Below, one piece after another: positions 1 through 6,069 of a stretch of DNA of 36,554 bases (positions within the stretch are counted from its first letter, which is position 1; each line of letters begins with the position of its first letter). Source of the DNA: Kushneria pakistanensis (GTDB taxonomy: Bacteria; Pseudomonadota; Gammaproteobacteria; Pseudomonadales; Halomonadaceae); NCBI RefSeq assembly GCF_014652795.1, contig NZ_BMZM01000006.1, forward strand, positions 1-36,554, written 5' to 3'. The position numbers were made by a program, and so were the translations under genes. A model generated the notes under the pieces. The model saw nothing but the letters and a program-made list of their open reading frames with translations. It did not search any database and was not told where the DNA came from.

Positions 1-9
1 CTTTTTCGT

Positions 10-351
10 TCAGCTTTCGTCGTTTGCAGATTGATCAGGGAACAAGTTCAGCTGCATTGCCTGGTATTTTTGCTCCATGTCCTGCCGCAGGGCGTGCTTT
101 TCATACTTCCAGCGGTTCAGCTTGCGTCCGCATTGGCTTGCCTCCCTTGCCGCCGTTTGGTATCTGGCAATAGATTCCAAGCACTCACGCTCAGGGCTTA
201 CGGGCTTCTGACTGGTCACGACGCTTTGTCGATTCATCTTTTCACCATGATGAAGGTGCGGAAGATGGTCGCCATGAGCCGAATATTTTTCACCACCCTC
301 AATTGTCAAAATGTTTGACAGTATGAGCGTGCCAATAATAGTATTGCTCAT
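10..351 (-). CDS. Hypothetical protein, 113 aa
   Basis: I do not recognise this protein. It is 113 residues long, with a hydrophobic N-terminus (about residues 5-17), a His-rich stretch (about 27-35) and a charged, probably helical C-terminal half. A start at Met39 (codon ending at 237) is also possible. In that case the perfect palindrome at 304-320 would lie in the promoter region rather than inside the gene, which would make better regulatory sense. The gene points leftward into the terminator that spans the two ends of the window, and no gene lies between it and that hairpin. Coding status is moderately likely from length and composition; function is unknown. Confidence 0.5.
   Translation of the reverse strand: MSNTIIGTLILSNILTIEGGEKYSAHGDHLPHLHHGEKMNRQSVVTSQKPVSPERECLESIARYQTAAREASQCGRKLNRWKYEKHALRQDMEQKYQAMQLNLFPDQSANDES
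304..320. promoter_or_regulatory. Operator-like palindrome
   Basis: The sequence TGTCAAAATGTTTGACA has perfect 7-bp arms around a 3-bp centre. It resembles the phage operator family seen at 4991, 5760, 5825 and 32852, but with AAA/TTT inner arms. It may control the leftward gene next to it. Confidence 0.45.
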
Positions 352-641
352 GCGGTAAGGTTACCTTACGCAAAGAAGCCAGCCTCTCAGTCAAGTGCAG
401 CAAACACTTGTACAAGCAAAAGAGTCTGAGCTTTTTTTGTGTCTATAGGTTCCTTACAACGACCAAGCCGCTTTAGGTTTGAAGACGAGGGGAAACTGTG
501 GAAGGTGCCCCCCTCGTCTAGCTCAAATGTCTGAATAAAGACAGACATCGCGGATTGTAACACACAATTTGTGTCATGATGTCAAACTTTCCTTTCTTAT
601 CAGTTGCTTCTTTCTCCTTTCGATAATCCCTCTAACTAGTT
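352..641. other. Intergenic region with hairpin and operator-like site
   Basis: No convincing gene is seen. The region holds a stem-loop at 484-518 (9-bp perfect stem GACGAGGGG/CCCCTCGTC, 17-nt loop) and a palindrome ACACAATTTGTGT at 562-574. The right half of that palindrome continues as TCA and so matches the TTTGTGTCA half of the phage operator. Another half-site, TGTCAAA, follows at about 580. The segment could carry a small RNA or a regulated promoter. Confidence 0.4.
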
Positions 642-908
642 CTATCGAAAAGTTTTCCTTTCTGGCAGGCGCCGTCGCTCGATCATGTAGCGCCAGACCC
701 TTTCTGCCGTCTGGGGCTTGTTAATGCCAAAGCGCATCATTCGTTCGTAATAGTCAAGGCCCAGCAGATTCTGAAGGCGTTTATCACCGTTGCGGGCGTC
801 GGCCTGCATCACATCGATAAGCCATGCGCCGATGCGCGCAGTTTGCGATCGCATCGCTTGTGCTTGGGCATGTCCGCGCCATTTTTCCGCGATCGTGCGT
901 GGTGGCAT
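642..908 (-). CDS. Hypothetical protein, 88 aa
   Basis: Unrecognised basic protein of 88 residues, predicted mostly helical, with many Arg and Lys residues and a C-terminal segment of the type WRYMIERRRLPERK. It has no membrane segment or cysteine motif. The start at 908 follows a CGGTATACCG palindrome but has no good Shine-Dalgarno sequence, so the start is uncertain. It is separated from the par operon on its right by the leftward terminator at 981-1011, so it probably has its own promoter in the 909-980 gap. Its position beside partition genes hints at plasmid maintenance, but nothing in the sequence shows it. Confidence 0.45.
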   Translation of the reverse strand: MPPRTIAEKWRGHAQAQAMRSQTARIGAWLIDVMQADARNGDKRLQNLLGLDYYERMMRFGINKPQTAERVWRYMIERRRLPERKTFR

Positions 909-978
909 GTCGGTATACCGTTATCAAAAGGCTTTAACGAGACAACCATGTCCGTTCAACACGGTTGATTTTCGCCCA

Positions 979-1012
979 CAAAAAAACGAGGCGCCAATAG
1001 CGCCCCGTTTTG
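979..1012 (-). terminator. Rho-independent terminator of the par operon
   Basis: A hairpin with arms AAAACG-GGCGC and GCGCC-CGTTTT (one A/C mismatch, loop CAATA) is followed, on the minus strand, by a run of T residues. It closes the leftward transcript coming from parA. Confidence 0.75.
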
Positions 1013-1029
1013 TTTGTTGACCGCCTACC

Positions 1030-1170
1030 CTACCTGAGTAGTGATCGGTAGACCGTGCTGCGCACGAGTGGCGTGCAGCTTTCAAGGAAAGCGATCAGCT
1101 GCGCAGTTGGCAGTTCGCGGATGCGGGTTAGAGGCGTGCGCGCAACAGTGCTATAGTCTCGTTCTGACAT
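1030..1170 (-). CDS. Small hypothetical protein, 46 aa
   Basis: A short open frame of 46 codons reading leftward between the par genes and their terminator. The translation starts MSERDYSTVARTPLTRIREL and ends in VRSTVYRSLLR. It is preceded by a purine-rich GGGGATGGA. Residues 15-45 look like one or two amphipathic helices, perhaps a small DNA-binding or accessory protein. It lies 78 bases downstream of the preceding gene in the same direction and just before the terminator, consistent with being the last cistron of the operon. No family is recognised and it may be spurious. Confidence 0.45.
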   Translation of the reverse strand: MSERDYSTVARTPLTRIRELPTAQLIAFLESCTPLVRSTVYRSLLR

Positions 1171-1248
1171 GATTAATCCATCCCCATGGTGAGTTGTGTC
1201 GCGGCCGTCGGGAGGTGAGAGTCCTGGCGGCCACTTTCTTTCCTGTGC

Positions 1249-1476
1249 TTACAACCAGTCCTTTAATGGGACTCTCGGTGGCTTTCCCCCTCCCCTTTGA
1301 GTGCCTTCTTCGTACGCTACGTTCATCAAGTACATGACGTCATATACTTGTTCATCGGTCAGATCGTTGAGCCCTGGCGGAAAGAACGCTACTGCCTTCC
1401 CTTCTTTTGTCAGCACTATCCCTTCGGGATCGTCGCGGGAAATAGTGATATCTTCTGGTATCAATACATCGTTCAT
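1249..1476 (-). CDS. Third gene of the partition operon, 75 aa, unknown
   Basis: Acidic protein of 75 residues with a KEGKAVAFFPPG segment in the first half and a helical DLTDEQVYDVMYLMNVAYEEG segment in the second. It starts 3 bases after the stop of the ribbon-helix-helix gene, and the Shine-Dalgarno sequence AAGGGGG lies over the end of that gene, so translation is probably coupled. This places it in the par operon. It could be an accessory segregation factor or an unrelated passenger. I do not recognise a family. Confidence 0.6.
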   Translation of the reverse strand: MNDVLIPEDITISRDDPEGIVLTKEGKAVAFFPPGLNDLTDEQVYDVMYLMNVAYEEGTQRGGGKPPRVPLKDWL

Positions 1477-1479
1477 TTG

Positions 1480-1713
1480 TTATGCCCCCTTCTGCTTTAG
1501 CCACGCATCGAGCGCCTGCTCGGCAATTTCCTGCTGGCTGATGTCGTTCTCGACGGCGTAGATCTTGATCCGCTTGATCAGTGCCGGCGGCAGTCGTGCG
1601 TTAAACAGTACCCGATCGGTGTCAGACGGTGTGCGGGTGTTGGTGTTTGCCGTGTGGCTTTGTGAGAGTGACGGCGGCGCGCCCTTCCCGGGCTTGCGTG
1701 TGGGTCCGACCAT
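1480..1713 (-). CDS. Ribbon-helix-helix centromere-binding protein, ParG-like
   Basis: A 77-residue protein with a flexible, Ser/Thr/Pro-rich basic N-terminal tail (residues 1-33) and a C-terminal ribbon-helix-helix fold. The strand is VLFNARLPPALIKRIKIYAV, followed by a second helix ending DAWLKQKG. Length, layout and position directly downstream of a small ParA match the ParG partner of ParF-type ATPases, which binds the centromere and represses its own operon. The start at 1713 is chosen because an AGGAGG sits 6 bases upstream; the frame extends further up but without a ribosome site. An antitoxin-type RHH regulator is the alternative. The CATGAAAGCATG repeats on both sides of parA are its likely binding sites. 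Confidence 0.75.
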   Translation of the reverse strand: MVGPTRKPGKGAPPSLSQSHTANTNTRTPSDTDRVLFNARLPPALIKRIKIYAVENDISQQEIAEQALDAWLKQKGA

Positions 1714-1738
1714 GATGGCCTCCTGAAATATGAAATAT

Positions 1739-1762
1739 TGAAAGCATGAAAACATGCTTTCA
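1739..1762. repeat. Inverted repeat, par site 1
   Basis: TGAAAGCATG and CATGCTTTCA flank an AAAA loop, placed in the gap between parA and the RHH gene. It belongs to the dispersed CATGAAAGCATG family and is a possible centromere or operator. Confidence 0.65.
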
Positions 1763-1767
1763 TTACA

Positions 1768-2412
1768 TCAAGCGGTGAGCGCTTCGAAGCGATTAATCAC
1801 GGACTGGATAACCGTTTCGGCTTTTTTGCGCGGCGCCGGGTGCTGACATTCGATGATTGACTGGCCCAGATCCTGCGCGCGACGGAATGCCGTTTTTTCG
1901 GGCACTTCGCCGTCGGCAACGTGATAGGGGGTCTGGCTCAGGTATTCGCGGGCCTCGCGGATCTCGACGGCACTGTCGCCTGCCTTGGAAAGTACAAGCA
2001 CGATACGGCTGGCAGGGATGCGGTTTTTCTCGACGAGCGTGTGAGCCAGCAGTACGGCGGGCACCAGATCGTCCAGGGAGAGGCTTGTGGGAATGACGAC
2101 AAGGTCAGCGGCTTTGGCAGCTTCGACCGTGGCCTCGCTGGCATGCGGGGCGCCGTCGATGACCAGCAGGTCATGCTGATCAGCAGTTTTCAGCGCGCGT
2201 TGAACGCTGCCGAATGACTCGACCGCGATGACCGGCTGGATGTTGTTATCCAAACGGCGCTGATGCCAGGCAACTGTGGATGCTTGCTTGATATCCAGAT
2301 CCGCGATCTTGACGTTCCAGTCGCTTTTGGCAAACGCAGTGGCAATAGCGCGAGCGAGTGTTGATTTACCCGGGCCGCCTTTCTGCGAGCAAACGGCGAT
2401 GATATTTCCCAT
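1768..2412 (-). CDS. parA: ParA family partition ATPase
   Basis: A 214-residue deviant-Walker ATPase that would use ATP-driven pattern formation on the nucleoid to segregate plasmid copies. It has Walker A at residues 10-18 (QKGGPGKST, with the signature Lys11 and Lys16), the A' segment DLDIKQAST near 38-46, and the Walker B-like strand LLVIDGAP. It lacks the N-terminal HTH of type Ia proteins, and its short length matches type Ib ParF/ParA. The start at 2412 is preferred over an upstream ATG because AGGA lies 9-10 bases before it and the fold begins at once. It is followed by a ParG-like gene. CATGAAAGCATG repeats lie upstream and downstream, suggesting autoregulation through the RHH partner. 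Confidence 0.92.
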   Translation of the reverse strand: MGNIIAVCSQKGGPGKSTLARAIATAFAKSDWNVKIADLDIKQASTVAWHQRRLDNNIQPVIAVESFGSVQRALKTADQHDLLVIDGAPHASEATVEAAKAADLVVIPTSLSLDDLVPAVLLAHTLVEKNRIPASRIVLVLSKAGDSAVEIREAREYLSQTPYHVADGEVPEKTAFRRAQDLGQSIIECQHPAPRKKAETVIQSVINRFEALTA

Positions 2413-2444
2413 GGTGATGATGTCCTGATGTGAGAGCGGGACAT

Positions 2445-2474
2445 GCAAACATGAAAACATGCTTTCATGTTTGC
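2445..2474. repeat. Inverted repeat, par site 2
   Basis: 12-bp arms GCAAACATGAAA and TTTCATGTTTGC around ACATGC, 33 bases upstream of the parA start. It probably covers the parA promoter, acting as operator and/or centromere. Confidence 0.65.
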
Positions 2475-2529
2475 TGTAGTGTCACGTCAGAATATACGCG
2501 GGTCGGTAGGCGTGCAAGCATGTTTGTTT

Positions 2530-2551
2530 GTTTTCATGTTTTCATGAAAAC
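2530..2551. repeat. Inverted repeat, par site 3
   Basis: 9-bp arms GTTTTCATG and CATGAAAAC around TTTT, just downstream of the next leftward gene. Same repeat family as sites 1 and 2. Confidence 0.6.
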
Positions 2552-2567
2552 AGGCGGCAAGGGAGGA

Positions 2568-2822
2568 TCAGGCGCTGCCTGTTGCGAGCCGGGAACACTC
2601 GTTGTCGAGCGTCTGTAACTGCCGAGTCAGCATCGAAGCAAGGGCAGCGATATGCTGCAGATCATCCGGACTAGCTTCACCATCATCCAGCGCTCGTGAG
2701 GCCAGTGATTCGATGCCGGCAGCAGTGGCCTGAGACTGAATGTTCTGTACGTGGATGCGTCGACGATCGCAGAGCGAGAGGGGCAGGGCGGTAGCGACGG
2801 ATGCGGCTTGATGGTCAGGCAT
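2568..2822 (-). CDS. Hypothetical protein, 84 aa, paralogue of the 4672-4959 product
   Basis: Unknown protein of 84 residues, mostly helical. Its C-terminal half (GIESLASRALDDGEASPDDL, then a helix ending LTRQLQTLDNE) matches the C-terminal half of the 95-residue product at 4672-4959, which reads GLEAITERALDSGEELSGQD and then a similar helix. The two are probably paralogues. The start at 2822 follows GGGGGA at very short spacing; a longer upstream extension is Pro/Gly-rich and looks non-coding. The gene points leftward toward parA, with repeat sites in between. No function is recognised. Confidence 0.6.
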   Translation of the reverse strand: MPDHQAASVATALPLSLCDRRRIHVQNIQSQATAAGIESLASRALDDGEASPDDLQHIAALASMLTRQLQTLDNECSRLATGSA

Positions 2823-3210
2823 GATTCCCCCAGGCAGACGGGGCTCGCCATATGGTGGCGAACCGTGCACGGGTAGCAGACCGGGAGAGATACCGAAACC
2901 CGGCGCGCCCGTGGGCGCCCCGCACACGGCCGCCTCAGCTCAACGGCGGCGCGCAAGTAGGCGCGGCGCGCGATGATGGGCTCGTGCGTCGGTATCTCTG
3001 TTCGGGCTGCTAATCCCGGCCGCTAATGTGTAGCGGCATGGGAAAGGTACGCGCAGGGGAGTGGGGCGTCAACGAAGGCCAGGCGGCAAACAGAGACACT
3101 AAGCGTGCTTAACTCGTTGAATGGTGGATAATAATTTAGCGGTAACGGATTGTTACAAAGGAAGGGAAAACATGCTTTATTGAAAGCATGTTTTCAGGGG
3201 TGGGAGGCCA
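2823..3210. other. Structured G+C-rich intergenic region
   Basis: No gene is seen in these 388 bases. They hold an 11-bp inverted repeat (AGAGATACCGA at 2886-2896, TCGGTATCTCT at 2989-2999) enclosing 92 very G+C-rich bases, a 7-bp stem-loop GCCGCTA/TAGCGGC at 3019-3037, a more A+T-rich patch at 3120-3165, and par-type repeat 4 at its right end. It could be a structured RNA, a replication or transfer site, or the promoter region of the gene on its left. Confidence 0.5.
3166..3195. repeat. Inverted repeat, par site 4
   Basis: Perfect 13-bp arms GAAAACATGCTTT and AAAGCATGTTTTC around ATTG. This is the most perfect inverted member of the dispersed repeat family apart from site 6. Confidence 0.7.
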
Positions 3211-3495
3211 TCACGTGGTAATGCGGTCGGTCTTGTCGAGGGGGCGGGCAGATAGTGCCCGGGATGGATGAAGCAGGCGGCCGCTGTCGTCCCGGATCGG
3301 TGCCGATTGTTCGCGGCAGTATCTGATCGCGCTGGATTCAGCGTGTGTCAGCCCGGTGGCTCTCACGTATACCCGGCGACGTTTTATGATCTTGCGCCCT
3401 GTCGCTCGATAGCCGACCGTCACGACATATGGCCACGGTTTTTCCGGGTCGCTGTGCAGCGGATGGTCAGCGCTCAATCCCTGATGTATTTCCAT
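3211..3495 (-). CDS. Hypothetical protein, 94 aa
   Basis: Unrecognised basic protein. The core WPYVVTVGYRATGRKIIKRRR looks like a beta-rich nucleic-acid-binding or small enzyme-like fold, followed by a helix (GLTHAESSAIRYCRE). I chose the start at 3495 because GGAG lies 10 bases upstream; ATG codons at 3504 and 3519 are too close to, or overlap, that site. It belongs to the leftward chain of small early genes that begins at 4959. The par-type repeat 4 lies just beyond its stop codon. Confidence 0.55.
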   Translation of the reverse strand: MEIHQGLSADHPLHSDPEKPWPYVVTVGYRATGRKIIKRRRVYVRATGLTHAESSAIRYCREQSAPIRDDSGRLLHPSRALSARPLDKTDRITT

Positions 3496-3567
3496 GGTTG
3501 GCATGCTCCAAAATGGCAAAAATTCATGATTATTCTTCTTATCTTGAGTTTTTGAGCAGGAACCTTT

Positions 3568-3891
3568 TCAGGCTGTTTTAGGGCTTGCCCAGACCTGAAC
3601 GGCGCTTTCTTCGGTGAAGTGAACCGAGAGCAGAATCCATCCATCACCAGCCGGTGGCGTCAGAGGCCAGTCACTGATGTTCGGATCGCCCAACTCGAAA
3701 AGGGAGTGAGCGGCGGGGCAATCATCTTCTTCGCCTTCCAGATCTCGCGCCGTCACTTCGATGCCGTGATGGTCTTTCCACGCTTTCCATTCATCTGGGG
3801 GAACGCTTTCACGATCGCCCAGCAATTCATCCATTAGCGGATGCGTCCACTGGCCCATCTCATCGCGTGTCACTGTGGCTGCTTCGATCAT
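3568..3891 (-). CDS. Hypothetical acidic protein, 107 aa
   Basis: Acidic protein of 107 residues. The N-terminal part is helical, the middle is rich in Glu and Asp (LEGEEDDCPAAHSLFELGD), and the C-terminal strand segment reads GWILLSVHFTEESAVQVWAS. The last segment resembles the short WILLSIH-like endings of several small phage proteins of unknown role. The start at 3891 has a good Shine-Dalgarno sequence (AGGAG, spacing about 8), whereas the longer frame to 3924 would overlap the neighbour and lacks one. It lies 20 bases downstream of the zinc-protein gene in the same leftward operon. Confidence 0.6.
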   Translation of the reverse strand: MIEAATVTRDEMGQWTHPLMDELLGDRESVPPDEWKAWKDHHGIEVTARDLEGEEDDCPAAHSLFELGDPNISDWPLTPPAGDGWILLSVHFTEESAVQVWASPKTA

Positions 3892-3911
3892 CGGTGCTGC
3901 TCCTGTGGTGG

Positions 3912-4241
3912 TTAAAACGGGCATGTGCCGTCGGGTGCGTAGAGTTCCTGAAAATCGTCAATGTCGGGGATTGGTTCGACGTAGTGCAGGCAGCCCCGGC
4001 TACCGCGTCGATGCGGCCATGGCTTATGGCCAGGTCTTTCCAGTGCTTGCCCATCGCAATGGCAGGTCTGGTATCGCCAGCCCTTCCGATCGGCCCACTG
4101 ATCAATGCGCAGGGTTCCGGTTTGCCCGCATCGGCGGCAGCGGGGCGGCCGGGTGTATTCGTCCGGCGCTTTCTCTTTCACCTGCCGCGCACCGCAGGCG
4201 CGGCAACGGCAGTAACGGCGACGGTAGATGCGGGCGATCAT
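3912..4241 (-). CDS. Cysteine-rich zinc-ribbon-like phage protein, 109 aa
   Basis: A small basic protein with paired cysteines: Cys11, Cys13 and Cys16 (CRCRACG), Cys35 and Cys38 (CRRCG), Cys60 and Cys62 (CHC), then a WPHRRGSRGC segment ending at Cys84. This arrangement suggests two zinc knuckles and is typical of small phage DNA- or RNA-associated proteins of unknown function. The frame extends further upstream, but the start at 4241 overlaps the stop of the preceding gene, the usual sign of translational coupling in this operon. The first residues MIARIYRRRY are strongly basic. Role inferred only as nucleic-acid binding. Confidence 0.65.
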   Translation of the reverse strand: MIARIYRRRYCRCRACGARQVKEKAPDEYTRPPRCRRCGQTGTLRIDQWADRKGWRYQTCHCDGQALERPGHKPWPHRRGSRGCLHYVEPIPDIDDFQELYAPDGTCPF

Positions 4242-4675
4242 CACGCGTACCTCATCATGACGCTGTCGATATCCGGCAGATCTCCCCCGCCGTTTGTGTT
4301 GTCGCGGCGGATGCGAGTGATACGGGCGGATGACACCGGGGTGCGGCTGCGCTGGGGTACGCGTGTGGCGCTCATGTGGTCTACAAAGCCAGCACCGCCG
4401 GAGGCGATGGCCAGTATCAAACACAGCGCCCGAGGTGCCAGAACGTTCAGAACGAATGCGCGGGCGATCATGTGCGACTTTGAACGGGCGCCGAGTTTGG
4501 CTGTGATGTTCGACTCAATCTGGCGCATCTCGACGCGAGTGATGTTCAGCGCCTGCTCGATCTCGCTGGGCTTGCGACCATCAGCCAGCCATGTCAGCAC
4601 CAGCTGCTCGTCGGGCAGCAGGTTTTGTCCAGGCAGGCCGATGACGTCATCACCGGTCAGGCGTGCATCACTCAT
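4241..4675 (-). CDS. LuxR/GerE-type HTH protein with hydrophobic segment
   Basis: A 144-residue protein with a LuxR-type helix-turn-helix at about residues 19-75. It begins LLPDEQLVLTWLADGRKPSE, has the recognition helix around TRVEMRQIESNI, and then AKLGARSKSHMIARA, which is the usual end of the GerE fold. A hydrophobic stretch follows (about 73-97, including ALCLILAIASGGAGF), then a basic, disordered tail. There is no autoinducer-binding or receiver domain, so it is a stand-alone HTH, possibly membrane-associated. It overlaps its neighbours by 4 bases (ATGA) upstream and by its stop codon downstream. It is likely an early regulator made when the operator at 4991 is free. Confidence 0.75.
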   Translation of the reverse strand: MSDARLTGDDVIGLPGQNLLPDEQLVLTWLADGRKPSEIEQALNITRVEMRQIESNITAKLGARSKSHMIARAFVLNVLAPRALCLILAIASGGAGFVDHMSATRVPQRSRTPVSSARITRIRRDNTNGGGDLPDIDSVMMRYA

Positions 4676-4959
4676 GACTGCGCCCCCTGTGTCAGATGGC
4701 CGACCAGCCCTTCGATTTCCTGATGATGATCATCAATGCGGTTTTTCAGTAGCCCGAGCGCGACACAAAGGTCGCCAAGATCCTGACCGGACAGCTCTTC
4801 GCCGCTATCCAATGCCCGCTCGGTGATCGCTTCGAGCCCGGAGGCGATCGCGCGAGTCTCTTTAAGCATCCCGCAGAGCTGGCGGGTGCCACGGATCAGG
4901 CAGGTCTGTGTTGTGGTGGCCGGCGTCAGCTGGCTGATGGGGGTGATGGCGTTTGACAT
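4672..4959 (-). CDS. Hypothetical helical protein, 95 aa, first gene of leftward early operon
   Basis: Unknown helical protein of 95 residues with a Thr/Gln-rich N-terminus. Its C-terminal part resembles that of the 2568-2822 product (shared pattern G-x-E-x5-RALD-x-GE, then a Leu-rich helix). The start at 4959 has a strong AAGGAG at 7 bases. The perfect phage operator TGACACAAAATGTGTCA lies 31 bases upstream, so this gene heads an operon directly controlled by the repressor. The following LuxR-HTH gene overlaps its stop codon. Confidence 0.65.
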   Translation of the reverse strand: MSNAITPISQLTPATTTQTCLIRGTRQLCGMLKETRAIASGLEAITERALDSGEELSGQDLGDLCVALGLLKNRIDDHHQEIEGLVGHLTQGAQS

Positions 4960-4990
4960 GTGCGGCTCCTTGTCTCGTTATGAGACATAG

Positions 4991-5007
4991 TGACACAAAA
5001 TGTGTCA
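4991..5007. promoter_or_regulatory. Phage repressor operator (leftward early operon)
   Basis: TGACACAAAATGTGTCA has perfect 7-bp arms (TGACACA/TGTGTCA). It lies between the repressor terminator and the first gene of the leftward operon. It matches the sites at 5760, 5825 and 32852 closely and is the best consensus copy. Confidence 0.8.
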
Positions 5008-5018
5008 GAGGCAAGCAC

Positions 5019-5045
5019 AAAAAAACCGCCTCAAGGGCGGCTTTT
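5019..5045 (-). terminator. Rho-independent terminator after the repressor gene
   Basis: CCGCC-TCAAG-GGCGG hairpin followed on the minus strand by seven T residues, 19 bases beyond the repressor stop codon. Confidence 0.8.
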
Positions 5046-5063
5046 GAAGAGCGGGGGGAGGCT

Positions 5064-5702
5064 TTAACGGTCGTGTGCGATGCGTGCAACCCGGCCGATG
5101 ATGCGGATATTCCCGATGTCCGGCGTTTGCCATGGGTCGCCGCGTTCGGCTTTAACCGTGGCGCTGCCGTCCGGATGACGCTCTATCCAACGGATCACGG
5201 CCTGATTGTCGATCAGGATGGCGTAAAGGTCCGTGCCTGTTGGCGTCTGCTGGCTGCGATCGATCAGCGCTTCATCGCCCTGGGCGAAAATGCCGGGCAT
5301 GGCGTCATCGCCGGTATTGCGTATCGACAGGCACTGCGGATCTTTCAAACCGCGTCGGTTTAGATAGTCGATGCTGTAGGCGGTATCGCTGGCGGCGTTA
5401 TCAACGCGAGCGCTACCAGCGTTCGTTGCGATCGTGTGGCGCGCCGCAGTGATATAGCGCCCGCTGACCGCAACACTGTTCTGCCGATCATCGGACCAGC
5501 CCACAATCCATGCCGGTGATACACCGAGACGATCGGCGACCATCGCGATCTCGTCCAGCTTGGGCGAGCGAAACCCCACTTCCCAATTGGCATAACGCCC
5601 GCGTGAGAGCTGAAGAAACTCAGACATCTCCTGCTGGGTCATGTCGTGTTCGCTGCGCAGCTGAGCCAGCCGGCCGGCGATGACATCGGTGGTTGTTGAC
5701 AT
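5064..5702 (-). CDS. Prophage repressor, XRE HTH plus S24-like domain without catalytic dyad
   Basis: A 212-residue CI-type repressor. Residues 8-68 form an XRE helix-turn-helix (MTQQEMSEFLQLSRGRYANW). Residues about 125-212 form a LexA/CI-type S24 domain. In that domain the expected G-D-S-M-x-P motif reads GDDAMPG, so the nucleophile Ser is Ala134, and the general-base Lys position in AVIRWIER appears to be Arg171. An Ala-Gly pair (residues 95-96) remains in the linker. Self-cleavage is therefore unlikely. The start at 5702 has GAGGAAG 5-6 bases upstream; a frame extending to 5747 lacks this. It is transcribed divergently from a Cro-like gene across two operators and should hold the lytic genes off. 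Confidence 0.88.
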   Translation of the reverse strand: MSTTTDVIAGRLAQLRSEHDMTQQEMSEFLQLSRGRYANWEVGFRSPKLDEIAMVADRLGVSPAWIVGWSDDRQNSVAVSGRYITAARHTIATNAGSARVDNAASDTAYSIDYLNRRGLKDPQCLSIRNTGDDAMPGIFAQGDEALIDRSQQTPTGTDLYAILIDNQAVIRWIERHPDGSATVKAERGDPWQTPDIGNIRIIGRVARIAHDR

Positions 5703-5759
5703 GGGCTTCCTCGATTTTTCGTCGGACGCTGTCAATATCGGCGCCATTTTGAGTCTAGT

Positions 5760-5776
5760 TTACACAAAATGTGTCA
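5760..5776. promoter_or_regulatory. Phage operator, repressor-proximal
   Basis: TTACACAAAATGTGTCA differs from the palindromic consensus at 4991 by one base. It lies in the 118-base gap between the divergent repressor and Cro-like genes and probably covers the leftward repressor promoter (TTGACA is read on the minus strand at its edge). Confidence 0.78.
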
Positions 5777-5795
5777 ACGAGAAACCGTCAAAACC

Positions 5796-5825
5796 TTGCA
5801 GATACGGCTGTTCAGGCATTATGCT
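5796..5825 (+). promoter_or_regulatory. Possible rightward early promoter
   Basis: TTGCAG (5796-5801) and TATGCT (5820-5825) are separated by 18 bases. The -10 abuts the operator at 5825-5841, as expected for a repressible PR. If correct, transcription starts near 5832. Confidence 0.4.
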
Positions 5826-6069
5826 GTCACAAAACGTGACAACGGATAATGAAGACGTGACATTTCGCGAATGGGTCGACAACTCTGGCGGCATTGAGCA
5901 GGCGGCAGCCCTGCTGGGTGAAAAGCCGCGCACTGTTCGCAGCTGGTACGAGTGTCGTCGCCGGCCGCGATCTGAAAGCGCAGAGAAAATCATCAGGATC
6001 AGCGGTCATCAGGTCGACTATGCGGGCCTTTATGGCCCGGTCGAGGCGCTAAAGGAGCCTGCCCGATGA
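5821..6069 (+). CDS. Cro-like / CII-like small HTH regulator
   Basis: An 82-residue protein whose core (TFREWVDNSGGIEQAAALLG, then KPRTVRSWYECRRRP) is a short helix-turn-helix typical of phage Cro proteins. It is transcribed divergently from the repressor and heads the rightward early operon, so it should compete for the same operators. The ATG at 5821 has a weak CAGG before it. A GTG at 5857 would give 70 residues and is needed if the promoter at 5796-5825 is right, because the operator would then sit at the transcription start. The last codons overlap the ATG of the next gene (ATGA). Confidence 0.75.
   Translation: MLSQNVTTDNEDVTFREWVDNSGGIEQAAALLGEKPRTVRSWYECRRRPRSESAEKIIRISGHQVDYAGLYGPVEALKEPAR
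5825..5841. promoter_or_regulatory. Phage operator, Cro-proximal
   Basis: TGTCACAAAACGTGACA, arms TGTCAC/GTGACA. It matches the repressor-proximal site in spacing and inner A tract, and it overlaps the start of the Cro-like open frame. Confidence 0.75.

Noticed and set aside
3867-4826. 319-codon plus-strand frame opposite the leftward early genes
   Set aside because: It is a shadow of the LuxR-HTH and zinc-protein genes: its composition is Arg/Ser/Pro-rich, it has no domain, and the opposite strand has coupled starts and ribosome sites.
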